Source: Scleromatobacter sp038243995
Lineage (GTDB): Bacteria; Pseudomonadota; Gammaproteobacteria; Burkholderiales; Burkholderiaceae_C
NCBI GenBank assembly: GCA_038243995.1
Contig: JBBRTV010000002.1
Span: 124,001 to 188,000, forward strand
Length of the DNA: 64,000 nt
Direction of reading: 5' to 3'
In this document: piece after piece, positions 15,732 through 24,193 of the stretch
Layout: every line of letters starts with the position of its first letter
Numbering within the stretch: position 1 is the stretch's first letter
Notes under the pieces: model-generated
Databases searched by the model: none
Told to the model about the DNA's origin: nothing
The model's input: the letters and a program-made list of their open reading frames with translations, nothing else
Program-made: the position numbers and the translations under genes

Positions 15732-17483
15732 TCAGCGCGTGCGGCTGCGCGGATCACGCGGACCGCTGCGCGGTCCGGCCGACGGGCCGCTGCGCTTCGG
15801 GCCGCCGAACGGCGCGCCGGTGCGCGGCTTGTCGCCCCAGGACGGACGATCGCCTTGCGGCTTCGCGAATGCCGGACGGTCGCCGCCTTCGCGATTGAAG
15901 GCCGGACGATCGCCGCCTTCGCGCGGTGCGCCGCCCTGGAACGGGCCTTGCGGGCCGCGTGCGTCGGGTCGCTGGCCGCGGTAGTCGCCGCGCGGGGCAT
16001 CCGGACGGAAGTCGGCGCGGGGTGCATCGGCGCGGAAATCGCCGCGGGGTGCGTCGTTGCGGAAGTTGCCGCCGCCGTTGCCGCGGTCACCGCCGAAGCT
16101 GGGACGGTCGTTGCCGAAGTTCGGACGGTCACCGCCGCGGGGGCCGCCGAAGTTGCCGCGCGGTGCGCCGTAGCTCGGGCGACCCTGGGGACGCTCGTCG
16201 CGGAAGCTGCCGCTGCCCGGGCGAACCGCGGCCGGGGCCTGCAGGCGCGGCTCGAGACCGACGACCACTGCCGGCGGAATCGCATGCGTGGTGAAGCGCT
16301 CGATGCGACGGATCATCGGGATGTCGCGACGTTCGGCGATCGTGATGGCCAGGCCCGAGCGACCGGCGCGGCCGGTGCGGCCGATACGGTGGACGTAGTC
16401 TTCCGCCTTCATCGGCAGGCCGTAGTTGATGACGTGGGTGATCGTCGGCACGTCGATGCCGCGGGCGGCGACGTCGGTGGCGACCAGCACCTTGAGTTGA
16501 CGCATGCGCAGCGCGCCGAGGACGCGGTTGCGGCGACCCTGCGGCATGCCGCCGTGCAGCGCGGCGACCGAGTGACCGATCTCGGACAGGCGTTGCGCGA
16601 GGTCGTCCGCATCGCGTTGCGTGCTCGTGAACACCACGGCCTGCTCGACATCGCGGTCGGTCAGGATGTGGTCGAGCAGCGCGTCGCGGTGCGAACGGTT
16701 GTCGGCCCAGTGCAGGCGCTGTTCGATCTGCGTGTGCTGCTCGCTCGGCGCCGAGATGCGGATGCGCTGGGCATCGTGAGTCAGTTGTTGGGCCAGGCCG
16801 CCCACCGTGCCGTCGAAGGTGGCGCTGAACATCATGGTCTGGCGTTCGGCGGACATTTCCTTGGCGATCAAGTGGATGTCGTCGATGAAGCCCATGTCGA
16901 GCATGCGGTCGGCTTCATCGAGGATCAGCAGTTCGACCTGGGCGAGCGCCGCCTTGCCGCTGCCCATGTGGTCGATCAGGCGACCCGGGGTGGCGATCAG
17001 GATGTCGAGCGGGCCGCGCAACGCCTTCAGCTGGGCCGCATAAGGCACGCCGCCGACGACGGTGGCCACGCGCAGGCCTTGCACGTTGCGGCCGTAGACC
17101 GAGCACGCACGGCTGACCTGCATGGCCAGTTCGCGCGTCGGTGCGAGCACCAGCACGCGGGGTCCGTTCGGCTGGCCGCGTTCGCGCTTCTTCGCCGGAT
17201 CGCGACGCGCTTCGATCACGCGTTGCAGCGCCGGCAGCACGAAGGCCGCGGTCTTGCCGCTGCCGGTGCGCGACGAGACGAGCAGGTCGGTGCCGGCGAT
17301 GGCGGCGGGAATGGCGCGCAATTGCACGTCGGTCGGCTCGGTATAGCCGGCTTCGGTGACGGAGCGCAGGATTTCGGGAGCGAGACCCAGGGTCGCGAAG
17401 CCGGATTGCGCTTGCTCTTCGGGTTGTTGCAGGGGTTCTTGTTGTTCTTCGTTGCCCAGGGTGGGCTGCAGGTCGAAACTCAT
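15732..17483 (-). CDS. DEAD-box ATP-dependent RNA helicase with RGG-like tail
   Basis: 583 residues. All core motifs are present: Q-motif region (Phe29, Gln54), Walker A SRTGSGKT (71-78), PTRELA, DEAD (189-192), SAT (220-222), ARGID and HRIGRTGRAG. From about residue 420 a low-complexity tail of Arg, Gly, Asp and Pro repeats (FGGDRGN, DAPRGDFR, EGGDRPAF) runs to the end, as in RhlE-group helicases, where such tails bind RNA and promote condensation. Role: RNA duplex unwinding in ribosome assembly, decay or cold adaptation. The gene has a ~0.5 kb leader region (see 17484-18046) and its own terminator at 15629-15652. Confidence 0.93.
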   Translation of the reverse strand: MSFDLQPTLGNEEQQEPLQQPEEQAQSGFATLGLAPEILRSVTEAGYTEPTDVQLRAIPAAIAGTDLLVSSRTGSGKTAAFVLPALQRVIEARRDPAKKRERGQPNGPRVLVLAPTRELAMQVSRACSVYGRNVQGLRVATVVGGVPYAAQLKALRGPLDILIATPGRLIDHMGSGKAALAQVELLILDEADRMLDMGFIDDIHLIAKEMSAERQTMMFSATFDGTVGGLAQQLTHDAQRIRISAPSEQHTQIEQRLHWADNRSHRDALLDHILTDRDVEQAVVFTSTQRDADDLAQRLSEIGHSVAALHGGMPQGRRNRVLGALRMRQLKVLVATDVAARGIDVPTITHVINYGLPMKAEDYVHRIGRTGRAGRSGLAITIAERRDIPMIRRIERFTTHAIPPAVVVGLEPRLQAPAAVRPGSGSFRDERPQGRPSYGAPRGNFGGPRGGDRPNFGNDRPSFGGDRGNGGGNFRNDAPRGDFRADAPRADFRPDAPRGDYRGQRPDARGPQGPFQGGAPREGGDRPAFNREGGDRPAFAKPQGDRPSWGDKPRTGAPFGGPKRSGPSAGPRSGPRDPRSRTR

Positions 17484-18046
17484 GGATCACTTTCAAGCAG
17501 GACAGCGGCACCCACGCGCTACGGGTGAACCCGGAGGCGCGGAATGTCCGCCACGGCGCCGCCAGCCAAATTTGTGAGCTTTGGCAGCACCAGTGAGGTC
17601 GCGTAAAGAAGAAAACGGGGCTGCCACCGCAAGCGGGTTGCGGAGGGTTGTTGCCCTGGAAACGTCTGGAGCGACGGCATCGCCGCCGACCACAACCGTT
17701 TCCGAGTGCGCCTCACTGTGCGATGCCTTTCGAGGGCATCAGTGAATTGCAGCAGACCGGCTTGAGAAGGTCAGAGGGGATGAGCGAAGACGAGCGCGCT
17801 TTCTTCGAGCCGACCGGCCGTCTCCGAAAGAGACGGGCTGGACAAGCTTTTTGAGAAGTGCATTCGCAGCGTCAACCAGTATTTTGCCAGAATTTTTCAC
17901 TTCGCGTTGTGTCTTACCATCCATTTCCTGCACGGCAGGTCATTTCGTGACGCCTTTCACGTCGTCACGAGCCTTGATTTTGCCGCGCCAGACGTCTCCC
18001 ACCAGAGCCCCCGCCCAGGGTGGCCGCCTTCCGAACGAGATTGCGC
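17484..18046. other. 563-base divergent region with structured helicase leader
   Basis: Divergent gap between the helicase (leftward) and decarboxylase (rightward) genes. It contains two compact hairpins: GATGCC / GGCATC with a 7-base loop (17722-17740, extendable by CACT / AGTG), and CCGTCTC / GAGACGG with a 5-base loop (17818-17836). A 7-bp inverted repeat CGTGACG / CGTCACG sits at 17946-17969. Bases 17840-17960 are AT-rich, the likeliest promoter zone for both directions. A leftward 61-codon frame (start 17924) has non-coding-like composition. Long structured leaders are common for cold-inducible helicase genes; that is inference here. Confidence 0.5.
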
Positions 18047-20056
18047 ATGCCCGAGAACAAGACAATGAAACCGATCAGCCATGTCGTGGTGGTGAGCGCC
18101 GACCCCGGCTGGCGCGACGAGGTGGTCGCCGGCCTGAACGCCGCTGCGCTGAAGCTCGATAACCCGTTCGCGCTGCTCGCGGTGCCGGCCGTCGATGCGC
18201 AGGCCGCCGTGGCGGCGGTGCTGGCCGACGGCGACGTGCAGATCGTGCTCATCGACCACGGCGACCACGGCCCGGACGTCAAGGTCGCCAGCGGCATGAA
18301 GCGGGGCGCCCCGCGCCACCAGGACGTCGCCGCGATGGCGCAGGAACTGACCGCCCTGCGCCCGGAGCTCTCTCTCTACGTGACGCTGGAGGACGACGAG
18401 AACAAACTGCTGCTCGAACAACTCGCGAGCAACGTCGTGCACGGCTACTTCTACCGCGGCGAGCGCGACTACAACGGCTGGGCGCGCATCCTCGCCGCGG
18501 AGATCGCCGAGAAGTCGGCCACGCCGTTCTACGACGAGCTGAAGAACTACGTCCGCATGGCCAAGGACAGCTGGCATACGCCGGGACACGCCGGCGGCGA
18601 CTCCTACAAGGGCAGCCCGTGGGTGGGCGACTTCTACGACTTCGCCGGCGAGAACCTGCTGCGCGCCGACCTCTCGGTCTCCGTGGAGATGCTCGATTCG
18701 CTGCTGCATCCGACCGGCGTCATCGTGCAGGCGCAGCGGCTGGCCGCGCGGGCGTTCGGCGCGCGCAAGACGTATTTCGCGACCAACGGCACGTCCACCG
18801 CGAACAAGGTCATCTTCCAGACGCTGCTGGCGCCGGGCGACAAGCTCCTGCTGGATCGCAACTGCCACAAGTCGGTGCACCACGGCGTCATCCTGTCGGG
18901 CGCGCGACCGGTCTACCTCGACTCGTCCGTCAATCGCAAGTTCGGACTCTTCGGCCCGGTGCCGCGCGCGACGGTGATGGAGGCGATCGCGGCGCACCCG
19001 GATGCGCGCGCGCTCATCCTCACGTCGTGCACCTACGACGGCTTGCGCTACGACCTCGCGCCCATCATCGAGGCCGCGCATGCCGCGGGCATCAAGGTGA
19101 TCGTCGACGAGGCCTGGTACGGCCACGCGCGCTTCCACCCCGCGCTGCGCCCGACCGCGCTCGAGAGCGGCGCCGACTACGTCACGCAGAGCACGCACAA
19201 GGTGCTTTCCGCGTTCTCGCAGGCGAGCATGATCCACGTCAACGACCCCTTGTTCGACGAGCATCTGTTCCGCGAGAACTTCAACATGCACGCCTCGACC
19301 AGCCCGCAATACAACCTGATCGCCAGCCTCGATGTCGCGCGCAAGCAGGCCGTGATGGAAGGCTACCGGCTGCTCGACCGCTCGCTCAAGTACGCCCAGG
19401 AGCTGCGCGAGAAGATCAATGCGACCGGCGTCTTCCGTGCGCTCGAGCTTGCCGACCTGCTGCCCGAAGAGCTCGCGAACGACAACATCCGCCTCGACCC
19501 GACCAAGATCACGATCGACATCACCGCGTCAGGCTTCTCGTCGGACGAACTGCGCGAAGAGCTGTTCGAACGCTTCAACATCCAGGTCGAGAAGTCGACG
19601 CACAACACGCTGACCCTGCTGCTGACGGTCGGCACGACCCGCTCCAAGGTCTCGCGCCTGTTCGACGCGCTGCTGCGCCTGTCCAAGGAACGTCGGCCCG
19701 AGCGCGTGGGCGTGAAGATGCCCGAGTTGCCGCGGTTCACGCGCCTGGCCTGCCTGCCGCGCGACGCGTTCTACGAATATGGCGAGCGCATCCCGCTGCT
19801 CGACGACCAGGGCCAGCCGAATGCCGCGCTGGCCGGGCGCGTCTGCTGCGACCAGATCACGCCGTACCCGCCGGGCATTCCGGTGCTGGTGCCGGGCCAG
19901 GTCATCGCGACCGAGATCATCGCGTTCCTGACGCGCATCATGCGCATGCAGAAGTCGATCGAGATGCACGGGCTCGCCACCCACGACGGTGAACCGTGCC
20001 TGCGCGTGCTTGCGCCGGGCGAGCTGGAGGCCCTGGCGAGCCGGCTGCTCTTCTGA
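18047..20056 (+). CDS. Orn/Lys/Arg decarboxylase, PLP-dependent
   Basis: 669 residues with the three-domain layout of the large fold-I basic amino acid decarboxylases: N-terminal wing (about 1-130), PLP-binding core and C-terminal domain. The PLP lysine is Lys385 in QSTHKVLSAF; WHTPGHAGG and TNGTSTANK form substrate and phosphate loops. The enzyme would decarboxylate arginine, lysine or ornithine to agmatine, cadaverine or putrescine; the sequence alone does not decide which. Start is ambiguous: ATG 18047, ATG 18065 and GTG 18020 are in frame and none has a strong ribosome binding site. It stands alone, which suggests a biosynthetic role, since no partner antiporter is adjacent. Confidence 0.9.
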   Translation: MPENKTMKPISHVVVVSADPGWRDEVVAGLNAAALKLDNPFALLAVPAVDAQAAVAAVLADGDVQIVLIDHGDHGPDVKVASGMKRGAPRHQDVAAMAQELTALRPELSLYVTLEDDENKLLLEQLASNVVHGYFYRGERDYNGWARILAAEIAEKSATPFYDELKNYVRMAKDSWHTPGHAGGDSYKGSPWVGDFYDFAGENLLRADLSVSVEMLDSLLHPTGVIVQAQRLAARAFGARKTYFATNGTSTANKVIFQTLLAPGDKLLLDRNCHKSVHHGVILSGARPVYLDSSVNRKFGLFGPVPRATVMEAIAAHPDARALILTSCTYDGLRYDLAPIIEAAHAAGIKVIVDEAWYGHARFHPALRPTALESGADYVTQSTHKVLSAFSQASMIHVNDPLFDEHLFRENFNMHASTSPQYNLIASLDVARKQAVMEGYRLLDRSLKYAQELREKINATGVFRALELADLLPEELANDNIRLDPTKITIDITASGFSSDELREELFERFNIQVEKSTHNTLTLLLTVGTTRSKVSRLFDALLRLSKERRPERVGVKMPELPRFTRLACLPRDAFYEYGERIPLLDDQGQPNAALAGRVCCDQITPYPPGIPVLVPGQVIATEIIAFLTRIMRMQKSIEMHGLATHDGEPCLRVLAPGELEALASRLLF

Positions 20057-20068
20057 GCGTGGCGCCCG

Positions 20069-20129
20069 TGCGCGGCCTGCGAGCGCGACCTCCAACGCGA
20101 CGAGCGGCGGCACTGCGGCAGGCCGCGCA
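20069..20129. terminator. 12-bp inverted repeat between convergent genes
   Basis: TGCGCGGCCTGC (20069-20080) and GCAGGCCGCGCA (20118-20129) are perfect complements separated by 37 bases. They lie between the ends of the decarboxylase and BON genes, the right place for a shared transcription end, though the loop is long and no T-run is present. Confidence 0.4.
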
Positions 20130-20144
20130 TTGCGCAGGCGGTGC

Positions 20145-20801
20145 CTACCTGGACGGCGCGGCAGCCGAGCCGGCAGGCGATGGCGGATCCGCCTCTTTGG
20201 ACAGGCCCCGCGGCGACGCAGGCGGGAGCCGGTAGACGGGTACCCCAGGGGGCATCGTGGTGCCGACGATCAACTGCGGGATCACGGCCTCCACGTCGTC
20301 GATCAACCGCACGATGCGTTCCAGTTCTTGCGCCTGCGCGGGCGTCGAGACGCAGCCCTTCAGCCAGACCCAGCGGCGTTGCCCTTCGACCCACACGCTG
20401 GTATCGCCGAAGGTGCCCGCGGCGTCGATCGCCTTGACGACCCGCGGCACGATCTCCCGGTCGTACAGGTAGGCGTTCGGCAGCCGGCAGCGGCCGGAGC
20501 GCCAGCAACTCGTGCCACGCTCCGCCCGCCAGTGCGTCTCGCGACGCATCTGCGCTTCGGTCAGCAGCGGGGCGTCGGGCACCGGGCAACCGGCCAGGGC
20601 GTGGGTGGCCTGCAGGAACGGGTCGTCGAACCAGTTGCGGCGCTCTGGGGCCGGCGCGGCGGACGCGGCGGGCGATGACGCTGCCGGCGCGTCCCGCACG
20701 TCTTGTGCAGGCGCCGCCATGCTGGCCGCCGCCAGCGCGAACCCGAGCACGCATCCGCGCACGGAGGCGCCTGCGGGCGACGGGGCGAGGGAACGCGACA
20801 T
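20145..20801 (-). CDS. Exported BON-domain protein
   Basis: 218 residues. N-terminal signal peptide (VLGFALAAASMAAPAQ), an Ala/Pro/Ser-rich linker, then a Cys-containing segment and a BON domain (about residues 120-195: REIVPRVVKAIDAAG..., VWVEGQRRWVWLKGCV, ARRIVRLI-like helix, IPQLIVG). BON domains bind phospholipids and help hold the outer membrane together. Four cysteines before the domain may form disulfides in the periplasm. A Pro/Ser-rich tail ends the protein. Start at ATG 20801 is the first that gives a proper signal peptide. Confidence 0.75.
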   Translation of the reverse strand: MSRSLAPSPAGASVRGCVLGFALAAASMAAPAQDVRDAPAASSPAASAAPAPERRNWFDDPFLQATHALAGCPVPDAPLLTEAQMRRETHWRAERGTSCWRSGRCRLPNAYLYDREIVPRVVKAIDAAGTFGDTSVWVEGQRRWVWLKGCVSTPAQAQELERIVRLIDDVEAVIPQLIVGTTMPPGVPVYRLPPASPRGLSKEADPPSPAGSAAAPSR

Positions 20802-20955
20802 TGCCCGGCATGTTAAGCCGGACGGGTGGGCGCGCAGCGGTCGCGATGCGGGGCCAACGTCGAGCGAGCGAGTGGCATAGTGACTGACCCGTCCGGGCGT
20901 ATCCCGGGCATTCCCCGCGCAGGCCGCGTCCTGCCAAACCCTTGCGGAGCATCGA

Positions 20956-21111
20956 ATGAACATCAACCTGACCCTCGCGCCGCTCATCGCCCTGCTCGCA
21001 GGCATCCTGATCCTGGTCGTCCCGCGCATGCTCAACTACATCGTCGCGATCTACCTGATCGTCATCGGGCTGCTGGGCCTGCTCGGCGGCGGCGGCATGC
21101 ATTTCAGGTGA
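20956..21111 (+). CDS. DUF3096 small membrane protein
   Basis: 51 residues, almost entirely two hydrophobic segments: LAPLIALLAGILILVV, a short PRMLN turn, then YIVAIYLIVIGLLGLLG. This matches the DUF3096 pattern, a short double-pass inner-membrane protein of unknown function. ATG 20956 has GGAG 6 bases upstream. It is followed 119 bases later by the DUF1993 gene on the same strand. Confidence 0.85.
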   Translation: MNINLTLAPLIALLAGILILVVPRMLNYIVAIYLIVIGLLGLLGGGGMHFR

Positions 21112-21230
21112 AAATTCCGGCGGCCGGAGGTCGTCGCGCCGGTCGCCGGAGGCGCCGAGCATGCCCGGAGTCTCCGGGCCCGGCCCGCATGCGCCTGCCC
21201 TTGTCCCTTCCCGATAGACCGGAGACCGTC

Positions 21231-21752
21231 ATGTCCCTGCCCATGTATGCCGCCACGGTGCCGCCGATGCGCCTGATGCTGAAGAACCTCGCGACCTGGC
21301 TCGCCAAGGCCGAGGCCCACATCGAGGCGAACAAGATCGACCCCGATGCGTTCCTGGCGGCGCGCCTGTTTCCCGACATGCTGCCGTTCAAGGCCCAGAT
21401 CCAGATCGCGACCGACAACGCCAAGGGCGCCGCCGCCCGCCTGGCCGGGGTCGAGATCCCCAAATTCGAGGACAACGAAGCCACCTTCGCCGATCTGCAC
21501 GCCCGCATCGACAAGACGGTCGCGTTCCTCGACACGCTCCTCGCGGCGCAATTCGAAGGCGCCGACACGCGTGCGATCTCGCTGCAGTTGCGCGACCGCA
21601 AGCTCGAGTTCGTCGGCGCCGACTACCTGACGACCTGGGCCACCCCCAACTTCTTCTTCCACGTGACCACGGCCTATGCGCTGCTGCGTCACAACGGCGT
21701 CGAGATCGGCAAGGTCGACTACCTCGCCGGCAGCAAGGCCGCCGCGCCGTAG
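21231..21752 (+). CDS. DUF1993 family protein
   Basis: 173 residues beginning MSLPMYAATVPPMRLMLKNL, typical of DUF1993, a four-helix protein related in fold to the DinB superfamily. Conserved-looking features are the FPDMLPFKAQIQIATDNAK block and the C-terminal PNFFFHVTTAYALLRHNGVEIGK block. Function unknown. GGAGA lies 6 bases before the ATG. Confidence 0.85.
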   Translation: MSLPMYAATVPPMRLMLKNLATWLAKAEAHIEANKIDPDAFLAARLFPDMLPFKAQIQIATDNAKGAAARLAGVEIPKFEDNEATFADLHARIDKTVAFLDTLLAAQFEGADTRAISLQLRDRKLEFVGADYLTTWATPNFFFHVTTAYALLRHNGVEIGKVDYLAGSKAAAP

Positions 21753-21991
21753 GCGGTCGACGCGCGTCGCGTCGACACCCGCTCGCTGGGCCTCGCGAGA
21801 GTGCGCCGCTTCTTGCCCGCAATGCCTGCGAAGCGTCGATCCGGGCCCCTTCTCGCGGTCGCTTCGACGCCTGTACTAAGACCGTTCGGGGCGAATATCG
21901 CGCTGGCGAGGAAATGGCTCGCGCGGTAAAACCTGTCCTGTGACGGGCGGCGTGGTCTGCGGCGCGCGAGCATGACACCAGAAAGCCAGGC

Positions 21992-22426
21992 ATGAGGCAA
22001 TTCATCAGGCATCCGGTCGATGTCCCGATCGAGATCCGCACCGGGCATCGCGGCCCGGGCGCCGAGCTCCACACCCACGACATCAGTCTGGGTGGTCTCG
22101 CCGTGCACTCCGCCGTGCCCGTCGAGCCCGGCGCCCTGATCGAGGTGCGCATCCCGTATGTCGAGCCGGCGTTCGAGGCGCGCGCCCGGGTCGCCTGGTG
22201 CCGGCCGGGCCGCGACGGCGGCGGCCACGAGGTGGGTGTCAGCTTCCTCGACGCTGAAGACGTCTTCCTGGCCCGCATGGTCGAGCAGGTCTGCTACATC
22301 GAGGACTACCGCAAGTCGGTCGCGCGCGAAGAAGGCCGCGAGCTGAGTTCCGAAGAGGCCGCGGGCGAGTGGATCGCCAAGTACGCGTCCAAATTCCCCG
22401 GCGCCGCCACCGGCGACCTGCAGTAG
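21992..22426 (+). CDS. PilZ-domain protein, probable c-di-GMP effector
   Basis: 144 residues. The PilZ domain fills residues 3-95, with the Arg-containing loop near the N-terminus (MRQFIRHPVDVP; RxxR-like) and the second c-di-GMP motif as HDISLGG (D/NxSxxG). The helical tail (residues 96-144) is charged. Only the first part of the canonical RxxxR loop is clear, so c-di-GMP binding is likely but not certain. A diguanylate cyclase gene is present at 28975-30096 in this window. The 239 bases before it show no clear feature. Confidence 0.85.
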   Translation: MRQFIRHPVDVPIEIRTGHRGPGAELHTHDISLGGLAVHSAVPVEPGALIEVRIPYVEPAFEARARVAWCRPGRDGGGHEVGVSFLDAEDVFLARMVEQVCYIEDYRKSVAREEGRELSSEEAAGEWIAKYASKFPGAATGDLQ

Positions 22427-22622
22427 GTCGATGTAGTTACCCGCTGCGGTCGAGTCGGAGTGGTCGCCCGTGCGCGTCCGGAGCGCCGCCGGGCGCGGAT
22501 TTCCGGAGGGCGGGTGGCGTTGCCTGGCGCCGCCCTTCGCGGACAATGCCCCACGGCCCGGCGTTTGCCCTGGGTCGACCGATCCGGCCGGCTTTGCGGC
22601 GGGACGACCCAAGGAGCAGCGA

Positions 22623-23525
22623 ATGAAATGGGAAGGTCAGCGCGAAAGCGACAACGTCGAGGATCGACGCGACGAGGGCGGCGGCGGCGGCCTGGGCTTC
22701 GGCGGATTCGGCGGGCGCAGCATCGGCGTCGGCACGATCGTCATCGCGTTGATCGGCGGCTGGATCTTCGGCATCAATCCATTGACTATCCTCGGGATGC
22801 TGAGCGGCGGCGGCGGTGCGCCCGTGCAGCACAGCCAGCCGGCGCAGCCGCAAGGCCAGCGCGTCGCCCGTTCGCCGCAGGACGACCAGATGAAGGCCTT
22901 CGTCTCGACCGTGCTGGCCGACACCGAAGACGTCTGGACCCAGATCTTCCAGGCGCGCGGCGGCGCCTACCGCAATCCCAAGCTCGTGCTGTTCCGCGGC
23001 GCGACGCGCACGGCGTGCGGCCAGGGCGAGTCGGCGATGGGGCCGTTCTACTGCCCCGCCGACGAGAAGGTCTACATCGACCTCGGCTTCTACGAAACCT
23101 TGAAGACGAAGCTCGGCGCACCGGGCGACTTCGCGCAGGCCTACGTGATCGCGCACGAGGTGGGCCATCACGTGCAGAAGCTGCTGGGCATCTCCGACAA
23201 GGTCGACGAGGCGCGCCGCGGCGCATCGAAGGCGCAGGCCAACGCGATGTCGGTGCGCCTGGAACTGCAGGCCGACTGCTTCGCCGGCGTCTGGGCCAAC
23301 CACGCGCAGCAGACCAAGCAGATCCTGGAGCCGGGCGACATCGAAGAAGCGCTGAACGCCGCTTCGCAGATCGGCGACGACACGCTGCAGCGCAAGGCGC
23401 AGGGCACGATCGTTCCGGAAACTTTCACGCACGGTTCCAGCGAGCAGCGGGTGCGCTGGTTTCGGCAGGGATTCGACAACGGCGCGATCGAGCAGTGCAA
23501 CACCTTCCAGGCGCTGCAACTCTAG
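22623..23525 (+). CDS. YpfJ-type neutral zinc metallopeptidase
   Basis: 300 residues of the putative neutral zinc metallopeptidase family: N-terminal MKWEGQRESDNVEDRR, a Gly-rich stretch, one membrane helix (about 38-58), then the zinc motif AHEVGHHVQ (His178-Glu179-...-His182) and a downstream acidic ligand region LQADCFAG. Probably anchored in the inner membrane facing the periplasm; substrate unknown. AAGGAG precedes the ATG by 6 bases. Confidence 0.9.
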   Translation: MKWEGQRESDNVEDRRDEGGGGGLGFGGFGGRSIGVGTIVIALIGGWIFGINPLTILGMLSGGGGAPVQHSQPAQPQGQRVARSPQDDQMKAFVSTVLADTEDVWTQIFQARGGAYRNPKLVLFRGATRTACGQGESAMGPFYCPADEKVYIDLGFYETLKTKLGAPGDFAQAYVIAHEVGHHVQKLLGISDKVDEARRGASKAQANAMSVRLELQADCFAGVWANHAQQTKQILEPGDIEEALNAASQIGDDTLQRKAQGTIVPETFTHGSSEQRVRWFRQGFDNGAIEQCNTFQALQL

Positions 23526-23533
23526 TGTCGTGG

Positions 23534-24193
23534 TCAACAGCGGCGCAATTTCAGAAATGCCAGGCCGGCCATGACAGCATCGTTCAACGCATCGTGTGCA
23601 TCACGGCAGGGCAGTTCAAGCTCGCGCATGATCGTCTCGAAACGGAGGTCTATCCTTTCGTTGCGCAGTTCGGCGGGCAATTGGCGGTTCTTCATGTCGT
23701 AGTACAACGCCGAGATATCAATCCTGGACTGCGGCAATCCGACGCCCAGCATGGGCCAGATGGCGCGGTTGATCATGCCGATGTCGAACTCGAGGTAGTA
23801 GCCCACCAGGGGTCGGCTGCCGATGAACTCCAGCAGTTGCCGCATGGCCTGTTCGGGCGGCATGCCCTCCGCGACATCGCGTTCGCGCAGGCGATGCACG
23901 CGCATGCTGGCCTGCGCCATCGCACGCTCGGGGCGGACGATCAGTTCCAGCCGCTGGCTGGTCAGCAGCCGGTTGCCGACAATCCGCACGGCGCCGATAG
24001 AGACGATCTCGTCACGGTTCACGTCGAGCCCGGTAGTTTCGCAATCGAGCGCGACCCATTCGTCGACCGGTGGCGGGTCGTACATGAACGAGAAATGCGT
24101 GTCGGCAAGGTGGTACAGCAGCCAGCGGCGCCATGGTGCGGCCAGCCGCCACCGCCAGCCGCGCCAGGGCGGTGCCGCGTCCTGCCCGCTCAC
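23534..24193 (-). CDS. DnaQ-like 3'-5' exonuclease of the acetate locus
   Basis: 219 residues. DEDDh motifs are present: ALDCETTGLD (Asp, Glu), GYYLEFDIGMIN (Asp) and HDALNDA (His-x4-Asp). The start is taken at GTG 24193, with GGAGGAA 5 bases upstream, overlapping the TGA of the upstream gene (GTGA), which indicates translational coupling. In many proteobacteria an exonuclease of this kind accompanies a cNMP/CBS/DUF294 gene next to actP, as here; its biochemical role in that setting is not known to me. Confidence 0.85.
   Translation of the reverse strand: MSGQDAAPPWRGWRWRLAAPWRRWLLYHLADTHFSFMYDPPPVDEWVALDCETTGLDVNRDEIVSIGAVRIVGNRLLTSQRLELIVRPERAMAQASMRVHRLRERDVAEGMPPEQAMRQLLEFIGSRPLVGYYLEFDIGMINRAIWPMLGVGLPQSRIDISALYYDMKNRQLPAELRNERIDLRFETIMRELELPCRDAHDALNDAVMAGLAFLKLRRC

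Noticed and set aside
17739..17924. 61-codon minus-strand ORF (MDGKTQREV...) in the helicase leader
   Set aside because: A ribosome-binding-like AGGAA is present, but the C-terminal half is Arg/Ser low-complexity, the frame spans both leader hairpins and codon use is unlike neighbouring genes. Kept as leader sequence.
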